Position numbers and translations under genes: made by a program. DNA of 33,545 nucleotides from Cruorifilaria tuberocauda. Taxonomy: Eukaryota; Nematoda; Chromadorea; Rhabditida; Onchocercidae. Positions 20,066 through 30,665 of the stretch are shown here, piece after piece; within the stretch, counting starts at the first letter, position 1, and every line of letters begins with the position of its first letter. The notes under the pieces were generated by a model. The model was not told where the DNA came from and did no database searches. It saw only the letters and a program-made list of their open reading frames with translations. The stretch covers positions 1 to 33,545 of the forward strand of contig JABVXU010000582.1 in assembly GCA_013365365.1 (NCBI GenBank), in the 5' to 3' direction.

Positions 20066-20183
20066 GTCTACAACACCTGGGATTCCCAGGCCGTCTCCGA
20101 TCCAAGTACCAACCAGGCCCAACGTCGCTTAACTTGACAGATCGGACGAGATGTCGTGCTTTCAACGTGGTATAGCCACAGGC
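20066..20183 (-). rRNA. rrn-5S: 5S ribosomal RNA, copy 2 (5' end altered)
   Basis: The 118 nt match copy 1 almost throughout, including the internal-promoter region, with changes such as GCGACG for GCAACG and GTTGGTACT for GTTAGTACT. The 5' end reads GCCTGTGGC instead of GTCTACGAC, while the 3' end is unchanged. Helix I is therefore left with a mismatch and several G-U pairs. It may be a divergent or failing copy. Confidence 0.88.
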
Positions 20184-20271
20184 AGCGGTACAATATTTTC
20201 TATATTTTTAGACATCGACGAATATTCGTAATTCCCAATGGATTAAACGTAAAACGTTGTTCTAAATTTCC

Positions 20272-20293
20272 ACGTGATCAGAAATGATCACGT
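20272..20293. repeat. Perfect 9-bp hairpin with GAAA loop
   Basis: ACGTGATCA, GAAA and TGATCACGT form a perfect stem with a GNRA-type loop, about 90 nt upstream of the 5S copy 2 start. No partner feature is recognised. Confidence 0.55.
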
Positions 20294-21356
20294 CACTTTG
20301 ATCGTATCGCATTTATCGTTTCGCTAATTTTCGAGAAGTTTCAAAAATTAATCTGAAACCTTAACCAAATCTAGGCTGACTTTACGGCTTTTATAACTGA
20401 GCGTGAAGAAATCGACCAAATTTGATCGATGCAAAATTCAATCGATCATAATAACTCAAATTTCAGGAACACTTAGTATTTTGAACGATCCAGAAAAAGA
20501 TAGGAAACTCTTTGATTCAGGAATTTTTGTAATTTAAAGGATTGTCCTAGTAATTCTTGTTTTTTTGTTTGCTAATTAATTTTTAATTAATCGTCAAATT
20601 GTACTTTCAATCAAATATTCGGTTAGTCTTTTACGATTTGAAATTTATTTTTACTTTCATGATTGCTGATAAGATATCATCTCTTGTTTTTTGATTACTT
20701 TAGAATTTAAAATGAATTATCATTTCATTTCTCGAAATAGAAATAAATTTTCATAATGCTCATGTGTGTAATATTCATGTTTTATTACTCGCTAATTAGA
20801 GTATTTAAATAACTTTAATTATTTTTATTTTTTGAAATTACTTTTTTAGTCATGCAAAGTAAGTATTAATTGTTTCGAAATAACTTTAATAGAAAGTACT
20901 AACAAAATATCAAAGTATAAAGTATTAAAGTATAAAGTTAAAAGAGAAAGAGAGTAAAAACAAATAAGCAATAACAAACTTTGATATTTTCATTAAAAAT
21001 TTTTTTGTATCCTAAAGAAATATGAACAAAAAAGATAAATTTCAATTTATCACTTATCACTGTATAAATAAGGCTGATAAATGAAAATCAAAATATTGCT
21101 TTGTGATAAGCTTAGATGATATGATAAGAGCATTATCGATTAATTATGCGGAAAATTCCGCTCTCTGTTTGACTTAATGTCGTCTTACGTTTCATGATTT
21201 TCATTAATCATGAAATCATGATTTTACGATAATCGGTGCTTCCTCTTATTACACCAATTAATTTAAGCCTTCTTTTCCAAACTGCAAAACATCTCAGACA
21301 TCTCGGATCATCAAACATCTCAGAGAAATAAAACGAATTATTATTCGGGCAATTCA
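20294..21356. other. Intergenic region, no gene seen
   Basis: AT-rich sequence with scattered GATCGAT-type motifs and a small ATCATGAT palindrome cluster near 21190-21230. No exon or RNA gene was supported on either strand. Confidence 0.5.
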
Positions 21357-21362
21357 TTTATT
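21357..21362 (-). terminator. Candidate poly(A) signal of the fukutin-like gene
   Basis: AATAAA on the minus strand, about 122 nt past the stop codon, would place the inverted repeat at 21393-21468 inside the 3' UTR. Confidence 0.45.
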
Positions 21363-21392
21363 ATAATTAAAAAACCAAATTTATACCATTTA

Positions 21393-21468
21393 ATATTAAT
21401 GAAAACTAAATAGTTAGTTAATCATATAAATTGAATGATCAAGTTAGCTATTTAGTTTTCATTAATAT
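21393..21468 (-). repeat. Long perfect inverted repeat in the fukutin-like 3' UTR
   Basis: Two 21-nt arms at 21393-21413 and 21448-21468 are perfectly complementary (left arm begins ATATTAATGAAAAC; right arm ends GTTTTCATTAATAT) around a 34-nt loop. It starts 15 nt after the stop codon on the minus strand. Such a stem could be an RNA-processing, editing or small-RNA substrate, or a MITE relic. Confidence 0.8.
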
Positions 21469-21483
21469 CATGCAAAGTGATCA

Positions 21484-24400
21484 TTATAAACTACTATATT
21501 CTATATGATATTCATGAAACTGTTCAGCAGGAATAGTTCCAACTTCGATCATATTTAACGGAGATTTATTCCATACATATTTCGAGGAATGAACCGGTTT
21601 AAACCAATTTTCACCATGTTCACTCTGAAAATAATTCAGTTTTGTTTTCAATTCTTTATTTGTTCTATTTGAATGATTATATTTTTTTAATTTTTAATAA
21701 TTTACTGCGACAAAGTTTTTTTATCTAGAAAATAATAAATAAAATAAAGTTGCAGAATTTACCATAATAACATTTAATGGATTGCATGGTATATACATTA
21801 AATAGCCAAGAAGATCGGTTGCACAAGTTCGATTTATCAATGGATAAATAAACCTTAAATCATAACAACAGAAGATAAATTATTAGGCTAATTGATTTCT
21901 CTGTATATTTTAGGTATTAGGTAGTGGAATTGAAGGAAGGAAGAGTTAGGAAATATTTACCTGTACTTTGTCATCTCAGATAAACCACCAACCCATGAAT
22001 TATCATGATCATGATAGAGAAAAAAGATATCCATTGGAATAATACCTTCTATATATACCTTATATTCCAATAAATCATCTGGCTTCAAAAATTCAAAATT
22101 AGAATGTTGAAAATAAGATGACGCGGATCGATTACACATGTAGATATCATCATTAAAAAAAAATCATTTAAAAATTACTTTTTAATATTTCCTAATTTCT
22201 TGTTTAGTAAAAGTGAAACAGGATGTTTCATAAGTAAGTTATATTTTGTATATATTTATGAAAGTAACTAATATTAGCTTACTCACCCCAATCTATACTC
22301 ATCATGAGTAATGAACAACTTTAAAAAGGAATTCTTTCTTTAATAAATTTTCTATATTTTCTAGAATTTTTAATTTCTTCAAATACACGTTCTTTATAAA
22401 GTAAAGTTAAAGTAACTTGACTAAGAAGGTGTAAACACTATAATAGTGATTAAAGTTTATTGCTTCTACCATCTAGTTGCTTACATTATTATTTACTAAA
22501 CTTGCATTCATTTATTTTGTAAAAAAAACGAAAATTTCTGCAGCAAACTTTCCTAAGTATGTTTTTGCATACTTTTCTAATTAATCAATTAACTTATTAA
22601 CTTACTTTATTAAATCGTAGATTAAGCTCCATAAATGAACTATTTATAATATCTTCGGGGAATTTCTCATAATGTTCTTCGATGAAAATCATGAAATCGA
22701 TATCATGCGTGTATGGTATTATACCGCAATCTCGATACCAGCCTAAATTTTATCAAAATTTTTTTTTGTAAATCTATAAAATTAGTAAAATATTACTGCT
22801 ATCGATTCTTTCCTAGCAATTTCATTTAGCTAAATTAGGTTAGCCTAGAGAAGGTGAAACTTTTTAGTAATTGCTTTTAAGTGTTAAATTGAATTTAATA
22901 TTCAAAAAAAAAAAGAAAAGGGAAAAGTATCAAAAAAGTAAAGTTAAAGAAAAAATCATAAACCATAATTTTTGCTATCCATATAACTTTTACTTAAATC
23001 TTCAAAATCACGATTACTACTGAACATTTGATGTTAAAAAATTCATAGAAATACCTTGCGAGAGGATATCATCAGTCTCTTTTATTTATAACTTTTACTT
23101 AAATCATTAGAATCACGATTACTAGTAGAGTAATTTAACATCAAAAAGTTCATAAAAGCATCTTGAGAGAGGATATCATCAATTTTTTTTACATTTTCTT
23201 TAAATTTCAGCTAACACTAAAATTAGCAGTAACCGAGAAGCGTGCCAGCGTAGAGCATCGGCGTTACGCCACGTTCAATCGCCCAATCACGGAATCTGCG
23301 AAGTGTCAATATGATATCATTTGAAATTTTAGGTTGTTCATTCAACAACTGAGAATAGATTTTACGAAGTTGAATTGCGTAATCTTCCCTACAACTAATA
23401 TATCTACTACGTCGTAAAGTCCATACAAAAGTTGTCCAATTTGCTGGACCTACAAAAGTTTCATTCTGTATTTTGTATTCCATAATAGTAAACCTGAAAT
23501 TTAAATTTCAATTAATATAAACACAACGAGTAATACTATTGATATGTCGATTTATATATTTAGATTATAGTTGAATAAATTTGAAATAATTTCAGAAAAC
23601 TTATTCAAAAAGACTTTGGAAAAGAATGTTAAAATACAAACGTGGCAATTTTACAAAAAAAAAAAAACTTATAATTATGGATCTTTTTTTTCTATCAGAA
23701 ATTTTATGACACAAAAATGAAAATTTTTTTCTGAAAGAATTTCGAAATTCATCAATACTTCAGAAAGTAACAATTACTTTGAGTGAAAGAATTCTTAAGT
23801 AAGTAAGTAAAAAGAATTCAATATTGACTTTACTTTGGAATAATTCTTTTAATTCTTCGCAAAACAAATTCAATGTAATCATCATTTTTTGATGGATTAA
23901 ATAATATCAATCGATGGAAAATTCCATTAATGATTACTTCAATATTTTTATCATCGTATATTTTCCATGATAAATTATGTTTTCTTAACAAATATTGCTG
24001 AAAAGTAGAAAATGATGATGATATACTGTTAGGCAAAAGGTTAAAGGTTAAGGTTAATTAATTATTTTGAATAAAAATAATTAGGTTTTTAGAGTAAAAT
24101 TATATCTATTTTACAACGAATATTCTTGCCATTCAGGTTGCTTGATTTCTTTTTTGTGATTTAAATTAAATAATATTCTTAAACATATTTCTAGCTTACT
24201 TTTACTTAAACTCTTGTGCTAAATAAGAATCACATATAAATAGAAAGGTTTAATTACATTGTTTAAAATTACTTATTATGACTTATTGATTAATAGCAAT
24301 TATTAAGATAGCTAATTAAACAATAATTACTTTACAATGAAATACCTACGATATCAGGTGCATCTCGATCAAAGAATGCCATCATTACAGTATTTGCTTC

Positions 24401-26016
24401 CAAAATATCATTAAGTCTTTCCTCACCAATGGATAATTGAATATCATTAATGAACTTTGACCTTTTAGCTAAAAAAATGCTCAAATTTGGAATTGAAAAC
24501 AGTGATAACAATCATTTAACGTTTTTGATATTCAAAAAAAAAAATTTTGAATTAAATATTAAAAATGATAACAATCATTTAATATTTTCGATATTATTTA
24601 AAGAATAAATTAAATTAAATAGCAAACAATTATGCTATTTAATTGATTGTTTTTATGCTACCTAATATTCAAAATTTTAAGCTACCTAGTGGTGGCTAAT
24701 TATTAAAGTGGCTAATTAAACAACAATTACTTTATAATGAAATACCTATGATATCTACGAACACGATAATATTAACAAATAAAATGTATTAAGTATTACT
24801 ATTGTCTTAGTTTCACAAAAATGTTAAGTAAATATGCTAATTGTTTCAGTTTGAAAAATTTAATTAGTATTCATTAATAGTTTCAATAAATTAAAACTTA
24901 TTTTGAAGCGTTATTTTCATCAAATGCTTTTAGGACAATGGAATATCTTTAGTTTTATTTTAGTCAAAACAAGTAATATTACAGGTGAAATATTTTACGT
25001 AGCAAATCACAGTTCACGCAAACAAACCGTGATAAGCGTGATAATGGGTTTTTGACATGAAGCGTGGATCAATGAACAACGCTTTGTTCTGTAAATATCC
25101 GCTTAATTGTAACATTGATGATATCATTTGCGACGATACGTTTAACTAGAAACCACAATAAAAATAAATTCTTCAATTAAATACTTTATACATAAAGTTA
25201 GAGTTATGAAATTATTATTTAGTAGAATAATTGAAATTATCATTTCTGATAATTGATAACACCAACATAACCGCTTCTCCTCTAAATTTCTCTACATTGA
25301 TAATAATTTGATTGCAAATTTTTTAATTTTCCTAATGTTCCTAAATTGCTAACTTTGCTAACTGAAAATGGCTAACTTACGTTTCGTTCATCAAATACAG
25401 CTGAATGTGTACATAATTTATAAGTATATCGATTTTGAGTTTTCCATAAGATATTCGTCGCATACAATGCATAAGATACGATGAGAAGTATTACTGAAAT
25501 AATTTTCTGAGTAATAACTGAAGTAAAAAAAAAAAACGTAAGTTTAATTTTTTATCAATTTAGATATGAGGTAGTTCAAATAAGAAATGATAATAGAATG
25601 GGATGAAATTTATTTTGATCTAACACTTATCAATGATTATAATATCTAATTCATCTATCAATGATAATTTATTTATCAATGATAATAATATCAACTTGTT
25701 TGTGAATTATCATTTATATTATCAGCTAGAGAATAGAAAAGAAATCTTGTAGAAGCTATAATTGTTATCTGATTATTATTTGATTACTTACTATCTGATT
25801 ATGAGTTAAATAAGTTTCTTTCTCTGTTTCCTGTGTTATTTCCGATTAGAAGTAAAAGTGAAAAAAATGGAAATTATAAAAAAGAAAGGATATAAGTTTC
25901 ATTTTTTATCAGTTTTGATATGATATGATATGATATGAGACAGTAAAGTATTTCAGAATTTCACTTTCACGAGAGATAAAACGCTTAATCCAAGCTGAAA
26001 AATCATACAGTGCCAT
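21484..26016 (-). CDS. FKTN: Fukutin-like ribitol-phosphate transferase (LicD fold)
   Basis: Ten minus-strand exons (26016-25971, 25517-25381, 25145-25028, 24468-24350, 23997-23834, 23493-23234, 22742-22606, 22082-21961, 21853-21763, 21624-21484) join in phase to 444 aa, close to human fukutin (461). Residues about 19-40 form a signal anchor (IISVILLIVSYALY), giving type II Golgi topology. The catalytic LicD-like region shows YAGTLLGWYRDCGIIPYTHD, HDIDF with the metal-binding acidic residues, MDIFFLYHD, NSWVGG, YMYIPC-like LMYIPC, and WFKP near the C-terminus. These match fukutin blocks in order and spacing. In vertebrates fukutin adds ribitol-5-phosphate to the alpha-dystroglycan glycan; nematode members form a divergent family, so the exact substrate is inference. 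Exon 1 (15 codons) rests on phase fit only. An open 32-nt segment near 22310 with splice-like ends is left out because skipping it aligns better with the family. Confidence 0.9.
22982..23181 (-). repeat. 105-bp tandem duplication in a fukutin-like intron
   Basis: Copies start at 22982 and 23087, each opening TATAACTTTTACTTAAATC and closing GAGAGGATATCATCA, with about 15% difference. The duplication lies wholly within intron 6. Confidence 0.85.
24291..24755 (-). repeat. Direct repeat duplicating the exon 4 donor region
   Basis: About 60 bp at 24291-24355, which includes the 3' end of exon 4 and its donor, recurs at 24697-24755 within intron 3, offset by exactly 400 bp (shared GCTAATTAAACAA and AATGAAATACCTA). 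The true junction reads GATATC-GTAGGT on the minus strand; the copy reads GATATC-ATAGGT and has lost the GT. Confidence 0.8.
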
Positions 26017-27960
26017 TACGCATTAAATAAATAAAAATGATCTTTTAAATCAATCAATTAATTCTTATCATCATCATTATCTTTATCATTATTATTATCA
26101 ACTTTTCCAATAATTCTTTATTCACATTTTAAACCGAGAAAAAAAGTAAATTTTTTTAGTACACAAATTAACTACTCTAACATTTCTTATTTATTTTCAT
26201 GATTCCATACTTTACAAAGTTACTTATTACTTTTACATTCTTTACACTTCGCAAAGTTATTCGATACTTATTTTGTTGTATTGATTTAATTAGATTGCTT
26301 TTAGCGTTGCAAAAAATAATTTAAAAAGTTTTCGATTGAAATATTTGATTGAAATTGCTTCAAATTGTTTCCATGAAATTCGGTAGCAAAATTATCTTTC
26401 TTATACTTTTCTCAAATGAATTAAAATTAAAGCTAACCAAAAATTAATAGAATAAATCGTCGTGATGAACGATTCCTATGAATTATTGCCATTAAAACTG
26501 ATAGTTGATATCAGTGGACGAATATGAAATGAAATAGAACATTACTGATAACTAATTAATTCGTTTATTTATAGAAAAATATTTTTGAAACGAATATATT
26601 TCATGCATTTAAACGAAATTAATTTAATAACTTATCAATTATAAAAATGAATGATATTATATATCCTTAGTAAAATGAAGCTCCATGAAATTTGCTAGCA
26701 AGCAATCTTGATTTTATTTAATATGCGAAAGTTAAAAAAAGTAAAAATAACTGACTTTAGCAAAAGTTAAAAAATGAGAATAACAAGCTTAAGTAATTAT
26801 ATCTGAATGTAAAAAAATGCTAATAGCTAGCTTCAGTAAATATTTATGAAGTTTTTCTCCGTTATATTAGCTTCATCTAGTTCGTTAAATTATTGAACAT
26901 TTATCGAAATGATAATTTATTAAGTAAATTGAAAGAAATAAATTACCTACCAATTTATACTTATTCATTCATAAATATAATTAGAATTCCAATTATTGAA
27001 TCGTACTGGAAGAATTTGCGTTTTATTGAAATTAATAGGTTTTCTTTCCATTAGCTTTCATTTGTCGCATTAAAAGCAAAATGAATGCTAAATTTATTAA
27101 AGCACGAATTATTCATTTTAGGCTAACTGTTAAATGAAAGAACTGATAAAGAACAAATGATTAATTTTTTTTTCCAAAGTACTTATAACAAGGTTGGAAA
27201 AAAGAAAAAAAGAAGCAGAAGCAGCATTGAATTTTTTTGTAATTAAATTTATCAGCTTATTAATAATTCAAACATTTTCCCAGCTTATTAGGAAATTTTA
27301 CTTTATTGTTACTTTACAACTCTTTTTTTTTTTAAAGTTTATATGATAAGATACATGATAAGAATGATAAGTATATGATATGATATATGATGAGAACGTT
27401 ATCAATCTAGCTATTTTTGTTTATATTGATTTTTTAAAACAATTGATAGTAAGCTTTGAATTTATTTCAATCATAGATAAAATTGAATTTAAAAAAATGT
27501 GAATTTTAAGGCATAATAAATTGAATCATAAAGAAAGTTATAAAGATTTTAAAGAAATATATTGCATGCTAATCATTTCATCGGAGCATTTTAATTTAGC
27601 TAATAAGAAAAAGAGGAAAAAGTTGATTAATTTAAAGCGAAAAAAAAAATTCAATTTTAAAGTCATACAACAAATCAATGAAAATTTCCATAATTACACA
27701 AATTAAATATTTAAATTATTAGACAGCTTCAAAAAAAAAGAGAAGGAATTTTAGAAAAATGTATTTAGAGAGAAAATTAATAATAAGATAAATATGAAGA
27801 GCTTACTTGGAAGAATTAATCTAATTTTAATTAATTAAGAAACAAGAAGTCAAAAATATTCAAAATAGTAAGGTTAAAGATGAGATAAAGATGAGTTAAA
27901 AATATTAATTCCATAAAATTCGACAATTACAAAATTTTGCTATCAAATTTATCAAGAAAA

Positions 27961-28560
27961 AAAAAATGACAACTCTATTATCAGTGATAACATTGATAAC
28001 GTAATAAAGTAATTAAAATCAATCATAAATATCAATGTAAACAATTCATAGTTATGATTAAACATGAAATTTTGAAATGTTCAAAAAATTTGATATATAA
28101 ATCAGCCAATGATGTGCTATCAAATGGATATCAAAAAAAAAGATGACAACTCTATTATCACTTTAAAATAATCATAATCAAAATCAATCATAAATATCAA
28201 TACAAACAAATCATGATTATAAACAAAATGTTCAAAAAACTTGATATATGACTCAGACGATTGATCATATTCGAATGTATAAATAGAAAATTCAAAATAC
28301 TTTAGAATTTAGAAAATGCTAACGAATTAAAATTTAAACTATAAATAACAGCAATGTTTTAAGACAAAAAAAAAAAGAATGGAATTATGAATCATCATTT
28401 GTTATCATTCAAAAAATTTGATATATGATGAATCAGATGATGGATCATATTCGAATATATAAATAGAAAATTCCGAATATTTTAGGATTTAAAAAATCCG
28501 AATTAAAATTTAAACGGATAAACAATTTCAACGTTATGAGACAAAAAAAAGAAAAATAGA
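27961..28560. repeat. Nested direct repeats
   Basis: Two copies of a block starting GATGACAACTCTATTATCA or similar (27967 and 28142) and containing AATCAATCATAAATATCAAT are interleaved with two copies of a block starting GATCATATTCGAAT (28264 and 28444) and containing ATAAATAGAAAATTC and AATTAAAATTTAAAC. TTCAAAAAATTTGATATAT occurs three times with variation. Probably a local duplication history or a decayed repeat family. Confidence 0.7.
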
Positions 28561-29446
28561 ATTATATAAGCAGTTGTTATTAGAATATCAGCAGGTAATT
28601 GAATTGAAAGTAAAAGTTAACTCCAATGTCATGAGACAAGAAGCGAATGAGTATATAATCAGTCGTTATCAGAAAGAAAAAAAAGGAAAGAGTCATCAGA
28701 ATATCAGAAGAGAATTGAATTCAAAAGAGAAGTCTATAAAAATATCAATATGAGTAAAAATAGAAATTACAGAAAAATTTTGTTAGCAGGAAGAAAAAAA
28801 AAAAAAAAGAAACAAAACGGTTATTCTTTCGCTATTCAATGGTAATAATGGATGAAGCTTATAGTGAATAGTGAAAAAAATTCAGAAAGCATCTGGAGAA
28901 TGGTGACGAAAGAAAAATGAAATCACAAAAGCTATCAGAAGCATACATATGCGAGAAAAAAAGAAATGTTTATCTACTATTGATATTTTTCATCGAACAG
29001 TCAAAATTATGAAATTTCAAAAAAAAAAAAATTACAGTTGAAAAAGAAAATTATGTAAATACTGGTTTTAAAAATACAAAAATAGAATTTAATATCAGAT
29101 ATTAAAGAATTTCAGGAATGTAGGATCGATGATTGATTTTTGGTTTTAAATGATTTTTATAGTTACGGTTTTGTGTTTAAAAATAACTAAACTTAATCTA
29201 ATCCTAATCATAATCTTTTAAGTTTCATCATCTTAATCAAAATTTAAATATTTGATTGAATAAAGGATATTTGGTGTAGGAATTCTTAGAATATTTTGTT
29301 ACCATTAAAATTTGATGTCAAGAATGAGCGTTAACCCACAATAACGCAAGTAATATCCTTTAAGGTCAAGTAATTAAGGCTAGGTAATTAAATGTATCTT
29401 TTATAATGAAATAATTAACTGTACTCCGATCAAGATATATTAATTA

Positions 29447-29683
29447 GTGTTTATTAAGTTGAGTAACATATACGATGGCCATGACTGCGCTTGCATCATG
29501 TCTATTTCGAGAATCCATAACAATATCTGTCATCAGCAAACATTTCCATATTTAATAATCGCGGAGAAAATTGCAATTCTAGCAATGATTTGTTTGCCAA
29601 ATTTTGAAACTCGAACTACCATTGTTTCGAAATTGCCAGAAAATATTATTTATCAGTATGCAAAATGTATGAATCGAAATTAA
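29447..29683 (+). CDS. Unsupported single ORF, possible exon or relic
   Basis: A 78-codon open frame has local GC content above its surroundings. Its product contains HNNICHQQTFPYLIIAEKIA and ends with NRN. It begins at a TTG; the first in-frame ATG is about 18 codons in. No splice acceptor, family match or neighbouring exon was found. Listed only because the base composition stands out. Confidence 0.18.
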   Translation: MFIKLSNIYDGHDCACIMSISRIHNNICHQQTFPYLIIAEKIAILAMICLPNFETRTTIVSKLPENIIYQYAKCMNRN

Positions 29684-30665
29684 AATTATTAGTTCTTGCA
29701 TGAAAAGAATTAAAAATCAAAAAAATAAATACAACTTAAAAAAATGAATATAAATTTATGAATACAAGTTTTAAACAACACACATACATATTTCAATAAC
29801 TAAAAGCAGATAACTTAATAGATCATGGAAGCATCTTTTAATCTCAAAGCCTATATAATGACATTGAAATAGTTTATAATCAAGCAATCTACAATCTAAA
29901 ATCAACAATCCGCGTAACTTACCTAACATGCTCTCTCAATTTTCAAAAAATGTTTTAACTTACAAGAACACATTTAGATTTCCAAATAAATTCAAATTTC
30001 GAACAACAAAAGACAATCACATGAAATATTAATACGCATCTCATCATCGAGTTTGAAAATGAAAAACTAGAATTATATTATACAGATTAATAACGATAAC
30101 ATTTCCTAAATAATCAAAAGAGAGGCATGAGATGTGCATCAGTTATACCAAATAATGAAGTCGCAGTATGACTTTAAATAGAATAAGCGAAATTCAAAAA
30201 TTGAAGAAATTACCAGATTAAAATTGAAACGAGATCGTTGGAAATTATTAAAATATACAACATTCGCACGGTACATTAAACAAACTGAAGAAAAAAATTG
30301 ATAATATTGCTCTTACTGCTACTATTATTGCAACCAGAATGCAACTACAATAACAATCGGAAGACAACGTAAAGTACTGCCTGCATGAAAGATTTTAAAT
30401 AAATAGAATTAACCGGGAATCATAACTAAAGATAAGAAGAATGAAAACACTGTTTCACCGCGATTTTTATCTATCTATCTTTTATCATCATTTTGTATCT
30501 TTTTGCCTTTTTATCGCAATCTCTTATCACATAACTATGTGGAAACTAAAATTATAAGGAACACTTCCTTCATCTTTGATTGCCATACTGAAAAGGGCAG
30601 TTTACTCATCAAATAAATTGGAACAAGTAGCTAAACTAGAACACATACTGAAGGAAATAATGGAA

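Larger units (their letters stand above)
19764..20183 (-). repeat. Orphan 5S rRNA + SL RNA unit, copy 2
   Basis: Homologous to 9966-10401 in the same orientation (see copy 1), with many substitutions and a deletion removing the SL leader. Its left edge lies about 60 bp from the divergent SL RNA gene, so two kinds of SL sequence sit side by side here. Confidence 0.87.
26017..30665. other. Long intergenic region between two minus-strand genes
   Basis: About 4.6 kb of AT-rich sequence contains direct repeats (27961-28560) and one weak plus-strand ORF (29447-29683). The fukutin-like promoter should lie at its left end and the dysbindin-like 3' UTR at its right end. No other exon set was found. 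Confidence 0.5.

Noticed and set aside
22285..22325. Possible extra fukutin-like exon between exons 7 and 8 (LFITHDEYRLG)
   Set aside because: Its ends resemble splice sites, but including it breaks the phase with the next exon, while joining exon 7 directly to 22082 is in phase and matches fukutin's spacing.
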